A stretch of 64,000 bases of DNA, taken from Arabidopsis thaliana. Taxonomy: Eukaryota > Streptophyta > Magnoliopsida > Brassicales > Brassicaceae. The DNA lies in assembly GCF_000001735.4 (NCBI RefSeq), contig NC_003071.7:1375001-1439000 (forward strand), written 5' to 3'. Position numbers and translations under genes: made by a program. The notes beneath the pieces are model-generated. The model saw nothing but the letters and a program-made list of their open reading frames with translations, was not told where the DNA came from and made no database searches. Position 1 is the stretch's first letter. Each line of letters begins with the position of its first letter. Positions 48,977 through 59,797 of the stretch are shown piece by piece.

Positions 48977-50392
48977 GGTATTTAATGGGAGATATTTTAG
49001 AAAATCCAATCCTTTGGAAAATATAAAATCATACTCTCCGTCTTATTGCTGGAGAAGTATTTGTTCAACTAGATCTATGGTTTGCAAAGGACTTATTCAA
49101 AGAGTCAGTTCAGGGGCTTCCATCTCTGTTTGCGAGGACCCATGGATCCCGACTCAATTCCCGAGACCAGCAAAAAGTAATAGTTCAGTTATTGACCCAT
49201 CTTTAAAAGTCCAAAATCTTGTAGATAGCCGGTCAAATTTCTGGAATACTGACCACTTGAAAGAGCTCTTTGATCTGGAAGATGTCCAGTTACTAGGGTG
49301 CGTCAACAAGGGAGGATTTCCCAGGTTGGCATTTCATAAAATCCGGAAACTATACAGTTAAATCCGGCTACCAGACAACACAGATGGAAAACTTGGCAAA
49401 TAATTCATCTTTCATTGGCCTAGAGATCAAATTTTTGAAAGCCCATGTTTGGAAAGTACAATGTCCGCTTAAGTTACAACATTTTTTATGGCAAATATTA
49501 TCAGGTTGTGTGCCGGTAACAGAGAATTTACGAAAAAGAGGTATAAATTGTGATGTAGGATGTGTGAGATGTGGCTCTATAGAGGAAACAATAAATCATA
49601 CTATTTTCCAGTGTCATCCGGCAAGACAAATATGGGCTCTCTCAAAGATTCCTACGGTCCCAGGAGTTTTTCCCATAGATTCTATTTATGCAAATTTGGA
49701 TCACTTATTCTCAAGAATCCCTTTAGAATTTGATTCATTCGCATATCTGTGGATAATTTGGTATTTGGAAAGCATGGAATGAAAAAATATTTGAAAATAT
49801 CGAAAAAGATCCGTTAGATGTGTTATATCTAGCAGAAATATAGGCACAATCGTGGCAGTTAGCTTAAGTTGAGTTCAACAATGAAAACCATGTTTCTTTG
49901 TGATCGGAAAAACAAATTTGGGTGAAGGATATCTCACAAGATAATAGGTAGTCTAGCCTTCGTTGTTTTGTGGACGGTTCATGGAAAGAAAGCAAAAACA
50001 ATTCAGGTATAGGGTGGTTTTGTACATCAGTCAATGAAGGGTCGTCAACTATGGGACCTGCTAATCTGTGTATAAGTCTTTCTCCTCTCCCTACAGAAGT
50101 CGAAGCTTTACTCTGGGCAATGAAGTGTATGATTGGCGCCGACAACCAAGAAGTAGCTTTTTTTACAGACTGTTCAGACCTGGTGAAAATGGTGTCTTCC
50201 CCAACCGAATGGCCAGCATTTTCAACTTATTTGGAGGAGTTCCAGAGCGACAAACAAGAATTCTCATCTTTTTCTTTATCTTTAATCTCTCGCAATGCAA
50301 ATGTCAAAGTAGATTATTTGGCACGAAAAATTTGTGCGGAACCGCTACATACCACTTTTGTAAACAATTTTCCTCAAAATAGGCTCGTTTGA
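48977..50392 (+). pseudogene. LINE-1 zf-RVT and RNase H
   Basis: Frames include SYCWRSICSTRSMVCKGL, then AHVWKVQCPLKLQHFLWQIL and the zinc-binding CDVGCVRCGS..ETINHTIFQC, followed by an RNase H domain from about 49970 (VDGSWKESKNNSGIGWFC, EVEALLWAMKCM, AFFTDCSDLVKMV). The RNase H frame is open to 50392. The 3' UTR and poly(A) follow within 35 bases. Confidence 0.85.
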
Positions 50393-50426
50393 GTCCTAAA
50401 TAATATCTGATGACAAAAAAAAAAAG

Positions 50427-51072
50427 AGTAAATTTGAAAAATGTCATATTTATGAGTTTTTGTTTGAAAATATCCTATCCATTTTTCTTTATTAAAAACT
50501 GTTTTTCATATATTAAATTACTAAAAGTGCCTCAATAAAATATAATAATAATTAAAATAATTTATAATTAAGACATAAAATCAATTAATTTAAATTTTAA
50601 AATAAAATTTGTTGCAACAAACAATTTTGTTTTAGATTTTTTTTTAAACAATCTATGATTTTGCTTGATATAAAAACAAATGAATATTTTCTAAAGGCCA
50701 ATCTGAAATGGAGAGAAGAGAATTTTTAGCAGGGAGAAAAGGCTCGAACCAGCTATAGTTGCAGTTTTGAAATATGAACAATGGCAACAACTGTGCCTGA
50801 TATAGCTGATAAGTGATGGTTAATGGGCTTAGCCTAGTAACCCTGTGATCTCTAGTAAAATCATAACAAATAATTTTGTTATTTGTACTGATTTTCATAG
50901 GTTTTTGGGTATTCCATCTCTAATCAATAACTCATGCAAATAAAATAAAAAATATTATGTTAGAGCTATTAACCGTACTTAATCAGTAACATATATATAT
51001 GACATCATTCTACGATGTTAAGTCGTAATCTACAGTAACCTTACCTTACAGTGGGAGCAGACTTTGGAGTTT
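50427..51072. other. AT-rich intergenic DNA
   Basis: No gene is seen between the LINE tail and the MITE. Confidence 0.5.
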
Positions 51073-51565
51073 TGTGGGTGATTGGTTGGGCTATAACTGT
51101 ACAATTTTTGCTGTAGAGATTTTGCTGTAGTTATGTTGGCTGTAACTATAACTTTTATTGCTGTAGAATTATTGCTGTAAATTTTTGACTTTAAATAATT
51201 TATTAGAAAATGGATTAGTAAAATATAATAGTTGTAATAAAAAATTTTATATAGTAAATAAAATGCCTTATATTACTAATTTAAATAAATATATTATGAT
51301 GATATAAAAATAAAATATAGTAAATATTTTTTTTGTTATATAATGTTGATAATTTCAATTTCTTGTATTTATCTAATGAATTAAAAATTTTACAGCCAAT
51401 AAAATATGGTTTTGAAAATTTACTCTCCTACAACCTTTAAAAAAAAAAAAAAAATGGGCTGTAAGTTTAAAAATAAAGCTACCACACGATTGATACGTAA
51501 TCAAAGTTCTAAGAAAAATTAAGGTTGTAAGTCGGACTTACAGCCCAACCAATCATGCACTTAGT
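51073..51565. mobile_element. MITE, about 490 bp
   Basis: Left gtgggtgattggttgggct and, on minus from the right, gtgcatgattggttgggct form terminal inverted repeats. The left end continues with tandem gctgta motifs (51113-51180). No protein frame. Target duplication is unclear (tttggag versus tttggtc). Confidence 0.65.
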
Positions 51566-51924
51566 TTGGTCCGTTTAAAGATTTTTTTTTTTTAATTTAG
51601 GACCGCTCTTGTGATTGAAATATAAATAGTTCACTAATCACCATGAGTTAAATATATGGCTCCAAATGGATGATATATAGTTGAGTGATTGGAAATTCTT
51701 AAGTTGAACAAAACAAAGTTGAACATTATTTAATTTATTCCTCTTCAAAATAGGAGATGAAAGGGTTGAACAATTTTCCTTTATAGTTTGTTCATATTTT
51801 CATTTTTTTGGTTGAATGGGTTGAATCAATTTTCCAATATATTCATTTTAAATGGTAAAAAGTGAGACGAATAGCCATTCAACGTTTCCAACCTCTTATT
51901 TTAATACAACTACTTGCACTCCTT

Positions 51925-52245
51925 TTTTCGAAAGAATGTAAAATTTATATTCAAACAAAAAAAAACTTATTACAATAAATGCATCTGTTTATTTAGAAGA
52001 TTTCGAATGAGAAACATAGGAGAGTTGAGAGTTTTTCTGAGGTAACGAATCAGAAAAAGATTGATTAGGTTGGAGGACGCGTTGAGAACCATAGGATTAG
52101 ACACTTGTCGTAGCTATAGTAGCCAACGTCTTTGATTGAACTGATTCTGTTTCGAACGGTTTTATCAATGAGCTTGATGAGACTAGATGAAGGGGAGTGT
52201 GTTTCTCCGTGTCGTCTTGCATTTCGTTCCCGCCATATGTGATAA
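51925..52245 (-). mobile_element. 5'-truncated LINE tail
   Basis: On minus from 52245 the frame reads LYHIWRERNARRHG, then LIKLIDKTVRNRISSI and LWFSTRPPT with a stop, the well-known C-terminal end of Arabidopsis non-LTR elements. Comparison with unit A shows that the sequence on both sides of it (ending near gcttgttcctc) is continuous there, so this is a dead-on-arrival insertion. Confidence 0.75.
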
Positions 52246-52593
52246 AGGGATGCTTGGCTTGTTCCTCATTTTTATTTTTCGTTTACTAAATACTAAAACA
52301 AAAAAAGAATATATATTATCTCCGACTTATAATTACATATACAATATTTGGGCCCTTAAACACATAAGACCAATCGAATAGCCTTGCTGTATCACCATTC
52401 AACCCCATTGTATATGGTTGAGTTTATCCTTATAGTTAAAACAATCCAACTATTCCCGACATCTTAAAAAAAAAAAAAAAAACAAGAGAATTTCATTTTA
52501 TTGATAACAAAACAGAAATAACGATTACATCACATGCATTTTAAACTTCATGTTATTCATCAACTACTTGAATAACGGAACAAGTAGAGATAT

Positions 52594-55230
52594 TTAAATA
52601 GGAACGATGTTGGTCACAGAGACCTTCACCATTTCAGCTTCAAAGATAATGGAATCATTCACCAAATACTCTTTCACTGCATCATTTAATTCTGCTAATG
52701 ATAATACAGTGTTAACTCCCACACCATAATCGTTTCGAATAGGGTACAAAGCTGCAGCTGCAAAAACAAAAAGAAACAAAAACCAAAGAAGAAAAAAAAA
52801 CAATTTATATCAACTACTATTAATTTCATTTATTCACTCGTGGAGATCAACATTTGTATTATTCTTATTTTTTTGGTTAGTTTACTTACAATATATTTGT
52901 GAGTGATTGGAGCTTCGTTGATTCTTTACCCGCAGATTAACGGCTCCCCAAGTGGATGAAACAACTGCATTTGGCTTATGACCTTGAGCATATAGGAAGA
53001 TTTTGATTGCTTGTGATCTTCCATCTCCGGTACCTTTAGGGTTAACTCCTAATCTCCTGATTATACATCAACAAAAAACCATTATTATACTTGACCACTA
53101 CGCAATGCACACAACAGATGCAATCTATAAGACTTTTTTGCAAACTATATAGGGTCTAAAAAATATGGCTACCAAAAGTACTAACCAGTATCGGTCTTCA
53201 ACCAGAAAATCATCAGAGTAATAGACTATATCCTCCAACGTAGAGAAATGAAGTATCTTCCAAGTGAAAACATTGTTTGGAGGGTTTGATATGAATGTGA
53301 CTTTCTCTTGTACCTGAATCGGTGGACAAAGAAAGATCTCAGCACCAAAAGAAGCAGTGTCTTGCTCAAGGTAACCTTGGCTCGTGTCAAGGAATGTTGA
53401 AAGAGGAATCAATTTTCCGTATCCCCACTCTTTATTCTTATAGTTGTATCGTTTCTGTATTCCATCTGCAATCCACAATTTTGCAAAAACATGCTAGTCA
53501 CAATCCATGAAAAAATTCATATACCCTTAATATTTGACATCTACAATTACCAATAGGCATTACCAAAATCTAACCGTATTTCGGACCGTAACCGGACCGT
53601 TTATTAACCGTAACCCAACCGTAACCGTATAAAACGGTTAATAACCGTAACCGTTAACCGTGAAAATAGATCAGTTACGGTTAAGAAAATATAGTAACCG
53701 TAACCGTTAATTAACCATAACCGTATCAAAACCGTCGGTTAACCGCGCGGTTAACCATATTGTTAAAACTTTAAAATATAGTTGTAACTGTATATAATTC
53801 TAAATAAATAATTATTTCACTAAAATAGTACCTTAAATCGTTTAATATGCCCACTACTACGATCGAAGTTACTACACTACTCTTTTTACCATTAAGTAGT
53901 TCATATTATTATTATTTCTACTCTTAAAACTGTTTCTTAATACTCACAACATCTTTTCTTTAGTATTGTTTTTGTTTGGAAATTGTAATTAATTCAATCA
54001 TTATAATTATGACCACTAATTTGTTTATTCATTGGTTTATTTAAGAAAAATAGATAGATGATTTACTATAATTATTTGAAACACATAATCACGTAAAATA
54101 AATATTATTTGATATATCACTATTTATTTATTTATTTTATTATAAAGATTAAAAAATATAATATTTTGTCTCATATATTAACTATATCATAATTATCAAA
54201 TAACTGTAACCGAATTTAACCATAACCGTATTTAACCGTAACCGTATTTAACTGTAACCGTTTCAACCAAAGTTAAGATTAAAAAAAGATTATAACCGTA
54301 ACCGGTGGTTAATAAACCGTAACCGTAATAACCGTAGACGTGGTCATACATAATTACCAAGTAAAAGTAGCAATAAATCTGTAATATAAAATGGATCTAG
54401 TAAAATTCCACAAACATCTAAACTACCTGTAACAGTCAGATACTTGTCTTGTTTCCCATTGTAGACAAAGAGTTTGAGTACAAAATTGATACTACCATCG
54501 TATGTAAGATGATCTGTCTCTTCGGACCTCAAGTAAAGTGAGATATGATTACTTCCACCATCGTTTTGATTACCATTCACGTACAAAATCAATCTCCTGA
54601 TTTATTTTTATTTTAACATCAAAATAAACTCAAATATATATATCAAGTGTAAAAAAAATGTGGAAGAGTGTAAGATATTTAGTTCTTTACCATTTGTGTT
54701 CAAAATAAGCCTCAAAAACAGAGGATTCGTAGGGTTCTTCTCTCCCAATAATCTCGGAGAAATTTGTTATTGTCAGTATCCTATGTGATGGTGGCTCATC
54801 TCTTAACGTTCTTGTCACTACAGTAAAAAGTAAAAAAACAAACATTTAAAATCAAGAAAATGGTTTTGGTTTTTTAACCAAGAACCTCATTCTATTTACC
54901 ACCTTCTGGCCCATGATTTCCGCCACCTGTCTCTGAGCCATAACCACGACCGTCGCCTCCGCCCCCATAACCAGGACCATGACCTCCTCCGCCGCCATAA
55001 CCTGGACCAGGACCTGCTCCGCCGAAAAAAAAACCAGGACCAGGATCAGGACCTCTGCTGCCGATGCCATAACCAGGACCATGAACTCTTGGGCCGCCGC
55101 CATAACCACGACCAGGACCTCCCCCACGGCCGCCAAAAGCAGGACCTCCTCCACCGCCACCGAAAACACAACTTCCGACGCCTTTACCAGGGAAATCACC
55201 CCAACCTCCTCGGTGACCAACTATCTCCAT
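52594..55230 (-). CDS. TRAF-like (double MATH) protein with Gly-rich N-terminus, copy B
   Basis: Exons on minus: 54900-55230, 54691-54817, 54427-54596, 53186-53465, 52890-53056, 52594-52757; phases agree, 412 aa. Exons 3-6 have exactly the same lengths as in copy A. The Gly-rich N-terminus (MEIVGHRGGWGDFPGKG) is shorter and lacks the GPGGPGF array. The copy A exon 2 acceptor has mutated (GACAG to GACAA); using the next AG would hit a stop, but TGTAG nine bases upstream restores the frame and adds VTR. Intron 3 is 961 bp because of a hAT-like insertion. MATH motifs match copy A (FTWKILHFSTL, LYVNGNQNDGGSNHISLYLR). Probably AT2G04190 by order. Confidence 0.88.
53553..54351. mobile_element. hAT-like non-autonomous element in TRAF-B intron 3
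   Basis: 799 bp flanked by the 8-bp duplication AATTACCA (53545-53552 and 54352-54359). Both subterminal regions (53570-53770 and 54205-54345) are packed with aaccgtaaccg motifs, like the transposase-binding repeats of hAT elements. The middle is AT-rich and noncoding. The terminal inverted repeats are short and imperfect. Intron 3 of copy A lacks it. Confidence 0.8.
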
Positions 55231-55256
55231 AGTTTAGTGTTGAAAATGTTAATCAA

Positions 55257-55266
55257 ATGTTATAAA
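55257..55266 (-). promoter_or_regulatory. TATA-like box of TRAF-like gene B
   Basis: Minus-strand CTGTTTATAACATT aligns with the TATA box of gene A. It lies only about 30 bases before the start codon, since the 400-bp leader and leader intron of A are missing here. Confidence 0.45.
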
Positions 55267-55420
55267 CAGAGACGAATATTTTTCTTTTAGGCAAACAAGA
55301 CGAATCGTGTTACTTATTGACCGCGTCCATAGTTACAAAGATAAGAAGGCTAAATGTGGATACATCGTGCCAAAAACAATAGATAACTTGCTACACATAC
55401 CTTATTACATTTACTATATC

Positions 55421-56229
55421 TTCATTATCTATTTTTTTATGTTGCTAAAATATAATTTATCATCTTGTAAAATAGGATTTTTGAAATAAGCGTTTTATAT
55501 ATTTGATGTTGATAGGAGGATCGGAGAAGGTAATTACCTTTTGGGATAACAAAGAGATACTTTTGGCTATCACGGGGAATTGTTCGGGCTTTAACGATTA
55601 CATATAAGAAAATGATAGTACTAGACAAGTCGAATGCCGAACTAGTCTTAGAGATAGAATGAAGTAATAATTTGTGACTCTTTCTCTCAGTTATGTGATT
55701 TTTTTTTCTGACACGTAAGCTGATCCGGTCCAACGTTATCTAAAGCCCTATTCAAAATTATAATTTTTGACATCGTTTATGAATGTTATAATTTTATAAA
55801 CAAAAAGAACATAAAATTTTTATTGGTAAGAACAAAGAAAAGAATCATCAAAAAAAACGATGGGATCCAAATTTCATCATTTTCAGTAAACAAAAAAAAA
55901 AACAAATCAGAACAAATTGATAAAAAAAAAACTTCAATCATATATATATAAAAAATAACATAACCACATACATTTTAAAAGAATTATTTGTTACAATTAA
56001 GTTAGACAAGTTTCAGATTACAAATAATATAACTACATACATTTTCTCAATATATATTATATATTGTTGTTGTATGAGTTCATGATAGTGAAAAATTAGG
56101 ATAATAGGTATATAAGTATTCATATTATAGTAAAATTGATATGTCGTGTTATAGATGAATATTATCATCTATTTTGGCCTGGATACCAAACATCTATTAT
56201 AGTCTCGCTACTATACATAACAAATGATG
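55421..56229. other. AT-rich intergenic DNA
   Basis: No gene is seen. (TA)n-like runs near 55935-55950 and 56049-56066. Confidence 0.5.
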
Positions 56230-56640
56230 AAGCAAGGTGGAAACAAACTCGCTATTTTGTCCTGGATACCAAACTTCTTCAAGCTTATTCTTGGAAAATT
56301 CAATATCAACCGAAATTGAGACATTTTGTTTGCCAATTTATTACTGGATATGTGCCGCTTACTTCAAATCCGAGGAAAAGAGATATTAATTTTGATACGG
56401 TTTGTGGTAGATGTGTGACGCCATAGGAGACAATTAATCATATAATTTTTGAGTGTCCCACAGCCCTTCAAATATGGACACTACCGCAAATATCAACAGT
56501 TTGGAATATTCCCATTCATCACGATTTGTGAACATTGATCATTTTTTTAGAGGACACCTAGCAAATTCCTAAATTCAAGTTATCTTTAGATCATGTTGTA
56601 CATTTGTAAAGTACGGAATGGTGGGATGATGAAGAGGCAA
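56230..56640 (+). pseudogene. LINE zf-RVT fragment
   Basis: A plus frame reads AYSWKIQYQPKLRHFVCQFI, then GYVPLTSNPRKRDINFDTVC and GRC; after a stop ETINHIIFECPTALQIWTLP continues. This is the zinc-binding region downstream of the LINE RT, related to 49440-49640. No ends or poly(A) were found. Confidence 0.75.
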
Positions 56641-57620
56641 TGCTAATGTGTAATACCAGGGTTTCAAAAAGATGGTGATGAATGCAAAAAGGTTTTAAAT
56701 AATTAATTTGGCCACCTATGTCACCAAAGTGCACTTATCATTTAAGCGTGGTTGGGCTGGAAACGACAACATATTGATGCATCTAAACTCTAAAGCATGT
56801 ATTGAGTCCAAATTGGGTCGAAATTGAAAAGTGTGTGATGTTATTTTAGGTAAAATCATAAACTTAGTGTATATATTGTTTGAGATCAAAATTGGGTTAG
56901 TAAAAATCATATTTGGATCATATCTATTGTTTTCTACCCAATTTTTTCTTTATTGTAGACGTTAACTAAACCGCAGTTTTCACGTCTTAAGAAGTAATTT
57001 ATAAAACAATTACGCTTCTTTTAAATCATTTTTTTAGTTTGATTTTTAGAATTTACAAATATTATTGAAATTCAGAGAACACAATTTTTAACATCAGATA
57101 TATATTTTTGTTTGTAGAAAAATATTATATAATATGTACATATTTTTATATACCTTTAATTATTCATATATATGTGTATTTATTAACCACTAACTAAACT
57201 ATAAAAATAATTTTTAGTAAGACTTTATAAGAGTTTTCACCCACAACTACACACTTGGGCCAATTTTGGTCAGAGATTTAGTGACTCAAGAAAACAAATC
57301 AATTAGAATTCAGATTTATGCCTTTAAACATGTTATGAAACAAAACACAACCACAATATAATTTTCAAGCATAGTGAAAAAATTTAAAAGTCTAAGAAAA
57401 ACTTATATTATAAATAAAATTAAATAGAGTTAAATTTACCCGTGCATGGCACAAGTTCTTATATAAGTGAATATTTTATCTAATTAATGGTAATCAAAAA
57501 TAAATAAATAAAAGTAATGGTCAGTATGGTACGTGGAATTAATAGTTTTGATTGTGAAAAATGTTTTTAAAAATATATGTTAGATGGTTTTATTGTTAGA
57601 TGTTTAACATGAAGATGTAA
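56641..57620. other. AT-rich intergenic DNA
   Basis: No gene is seen. Confidence 0.5.
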
Positions 57621-57639
57621 ACACCCTCAAATTAATGGA

Positions 57640-58769
57640 GCAGCTCATGGTTTTATCAAACCTGAAAGAAGTATAAGACAAGGAGATCCCCTATCTCCAT
57701 TCTTGTTTATTCTTTTGTGTTGAGGCGCTTATCAATGTTATGAAGCAGTCAGAGAATGTCCAAAGACTAACGGGTATGAGATTACTTTTTTCAAGCCCTT
57801 CAATACAAAATCTTATGTTTGCGGACGATAGCTTGTTTTTATGTCGCACAAACATAGAAGAGAGTTCTGAAATTCTAAAATGTTTAAAGCTCTATGGAGA
57901 TGCTTCGGGACAACAAATAAATATTCAGAAATCTACCATTTCCTTTGGAGCTAAAATTGACGGAATCACAAAACATAGTAAGAAAAGTATACTTGGCATC
58001 TCGCAGGAAGATGGAGACGGAAAATTCCTGAATGTTTTAGTGGTTCCAAGCTGGCTCTTTTTGCTTTCATTGGAGATAAGCTGCGTTGTAGATTATCTGG
58101 TTGGTTTGGGAAAACTTTATCTCTTGGGGGAAAAGAAGTGATGCTTAAGTCAATCGGCATGACGCTCTCTGTTTATGCAATGTCATGCTTCCGCCTTTCA
58201 AAGAACCTCTGTAAAAAGATAACATCAGCAATGACTTCTTTTTGGTGGAATAGTTGTGAAGGAAAAAGAAAAATCCCTTGGGTAGCTTGGAAGAAGATGA
58301 TGTGTCAATCAAAAGAAAAAGGGGGTTTGGGGTTTAGAGACTTAGAAGATTTTAACCAAGCTCTTTTAGCTAAACAAGCATGGAGAATACTTAGAGAACC
58401 CGACTCTTTACTAGCACAATTGTACAAATCCAGATACTTTCGCAACAAAGATATCCTAGAATGTGGGAATGGTACAAGACCATCATATGCTTGGAGAAGC
58501 ATTCTTCTTGGTCGAGATTTGTTGAAAGGGATTCTGCTTAAAGTGATTGGAAATGGTTCATCAACCTATGTTTGGTTTGAAAAATGGATAAATGATACGT
58601 TGCCAAGAGCGCCAGCTAGTAAACAATACTTTTTCAAAGTTTCTGATTTGTTTGATGCAGATGGTTGGAAATTGGACAAATTAGAAGAGCTTTTCCTCCC
58701 ACAAGATATAGCACAAATAACGGCAATGGTACCAACTGAAGTTTTGGAAGGTGATTATGTTTGGGCTTT
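57640..58769 (+). pseudogene. LINE-2 reverse transcriptase C-terminal half
   Basis: Starts with [20 protein letters not shown] and LSPFLFIL, then a frameshift, the catalytic LMFADDSLFLC near 57818, ASGQQINIQKSTISFG and another shift before MLKSIGMTLSVYAMSCFRLS. The last frame (58138-58769) is open with KKGGLGFRDLEDFNQALLAK-type sequence and runs into the CACTA left end at VWAF. Confidence 0.85.
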
Positions 58770-58797
58770 CACTACAAGAAAACACGGTTTTTACGAC

Positions 58798-58990
58798 AAC
58801 ATCAGGCGACTGTATAAGTAGTCGTAACATTTAGCGACTATTGAATGACTATTTAGCGACAAATCTACTACTAAAATAAAAGGGACGTTCCGTAGTCGCT
58901 AAATGACGACTGTTATAAATAGTTGTCCAAGTAGTCGTCAGGTAACGACTACGTTACGACTATAAGTAAGTCGGAGAATTAAGAGTCGCT
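58798..58990. repeat. CACTA left subterminal repeats
   Basis: Repeated short motifs in both orientations (tagtcgtaac, tagcgacta, taacgactacg). In En/Spm such motifs are bound by TnpA to bring the ends together. Confidence 0.8.
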
Positions 58991-59159
58991 AATAAGTCGT
59001 TAAAATTGTAACAATAATCAAAGAATTTTTATAGTGTTATAGTTTTGTGTAAACTAAGTAAAATTAGATATGCTAAAATTAGACTATTAGTTTTGTAATT
59101 GTCAAGATATAAGTAAAAATTATAACATATTTCAGTTCAAAGCTTTATTTTAAAAATGC

Positions 59160-59181
59160 ATTCTTTAAACAATTGTACAAA

Positions 59182-59249
<68 letters not shown>

Positions 59250-59515
59250 CACTCTAATTAATTAATTAAAAGGGATATAAATCAATGAATATATAGTGAT
59301 TGAACATTATTTTGGTATGAAGGGTTAATCACCAAAATAACCTATGATTTTGTATAAAACCTATGATTTTGTTTAAAAATGCACTAATTTAATTAAAAAA
59401 TTGTACAAAGTATATATATCACTCTAATTAATAAATTAAAAAGGGATAAATATTAATGGATATATAGTGATTAAACATTGTTTTTGGTATGAAGGGTTAA
59501 TCACATAAATAACTT
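59160..59515. repeat. Direct duplication with (TA)n expansion
   Basis: The block attgtacaaagtatatata, atcactctaatta and tatgaagggttaatcac occurs at about 59171-59335 and about 59398-59510. The first copy has a 60-base (TA)n run (59182-59242) that the second lacks. Confidence 0.8.
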
Positions 59516-59797
59516 TGTTTTGGATATAGACCAAAGTTATGAAAACCTATGATTATTACAAAAAATAATAAACACTGCGAGAATGAAGAACCCTAATTCA
59601 TTTCTCTTCGCCTCTCTCTCTCTCTCTCGTTTCTTCGATTCACCCTGAATCTTCATCTCTCTCTTTCGTTTCTTCAATCCTTCCTCTAAATTTTCATCAA
59701 TTGTTCTCCTTCTGCTATCTTCTTCTTCGAATCTCTCGGATCTCTCTCACTTTTAGAAGAAGTGTCTCCTCTAGGGTTTGCAAACAAGTTCGATTCG

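Larger units (their letters stand above)
45600..50426 (+). mobile_element. LINE (L1-type) retrotransposon, decayed, with nested insert
   Basis: ORF2 starts at 45600 (MKILSWNC) and resumes after the nested retroposon at 47045. Order on plus: endonuclease, partial reverse transcriptase, zf-RVT, RNase H, then a 3' tail tgatgacaaaaaaaaaaa ending near 50426. Stops, frameshifts and an RT deletion make it inactive. No target duplication was clear for the LINE itself. Confidence 0.88.
51570..55420. repeat. Segmental duplication, unit B (TRAF-like gene)
   Basis: Same orientation as unit A (41995-44710). Between 51650 and 52250 it has extra DNA absent from A (a small AT-rich insert and a LINE tail), and intron 3 has a 799-bp transposon. 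Confidence 0.85.

Noticed and set aside
49864..50145. Minus frame over the LINE RNase H
   Set aside because: Shadow of the plus-strand RNase H frame.
53570..54345. Telomere- or satellite-like aaccgt array
   Set aside because: Bounded by an 8-bp target duplication with two separate clusters, as in a hAT subterminal region.
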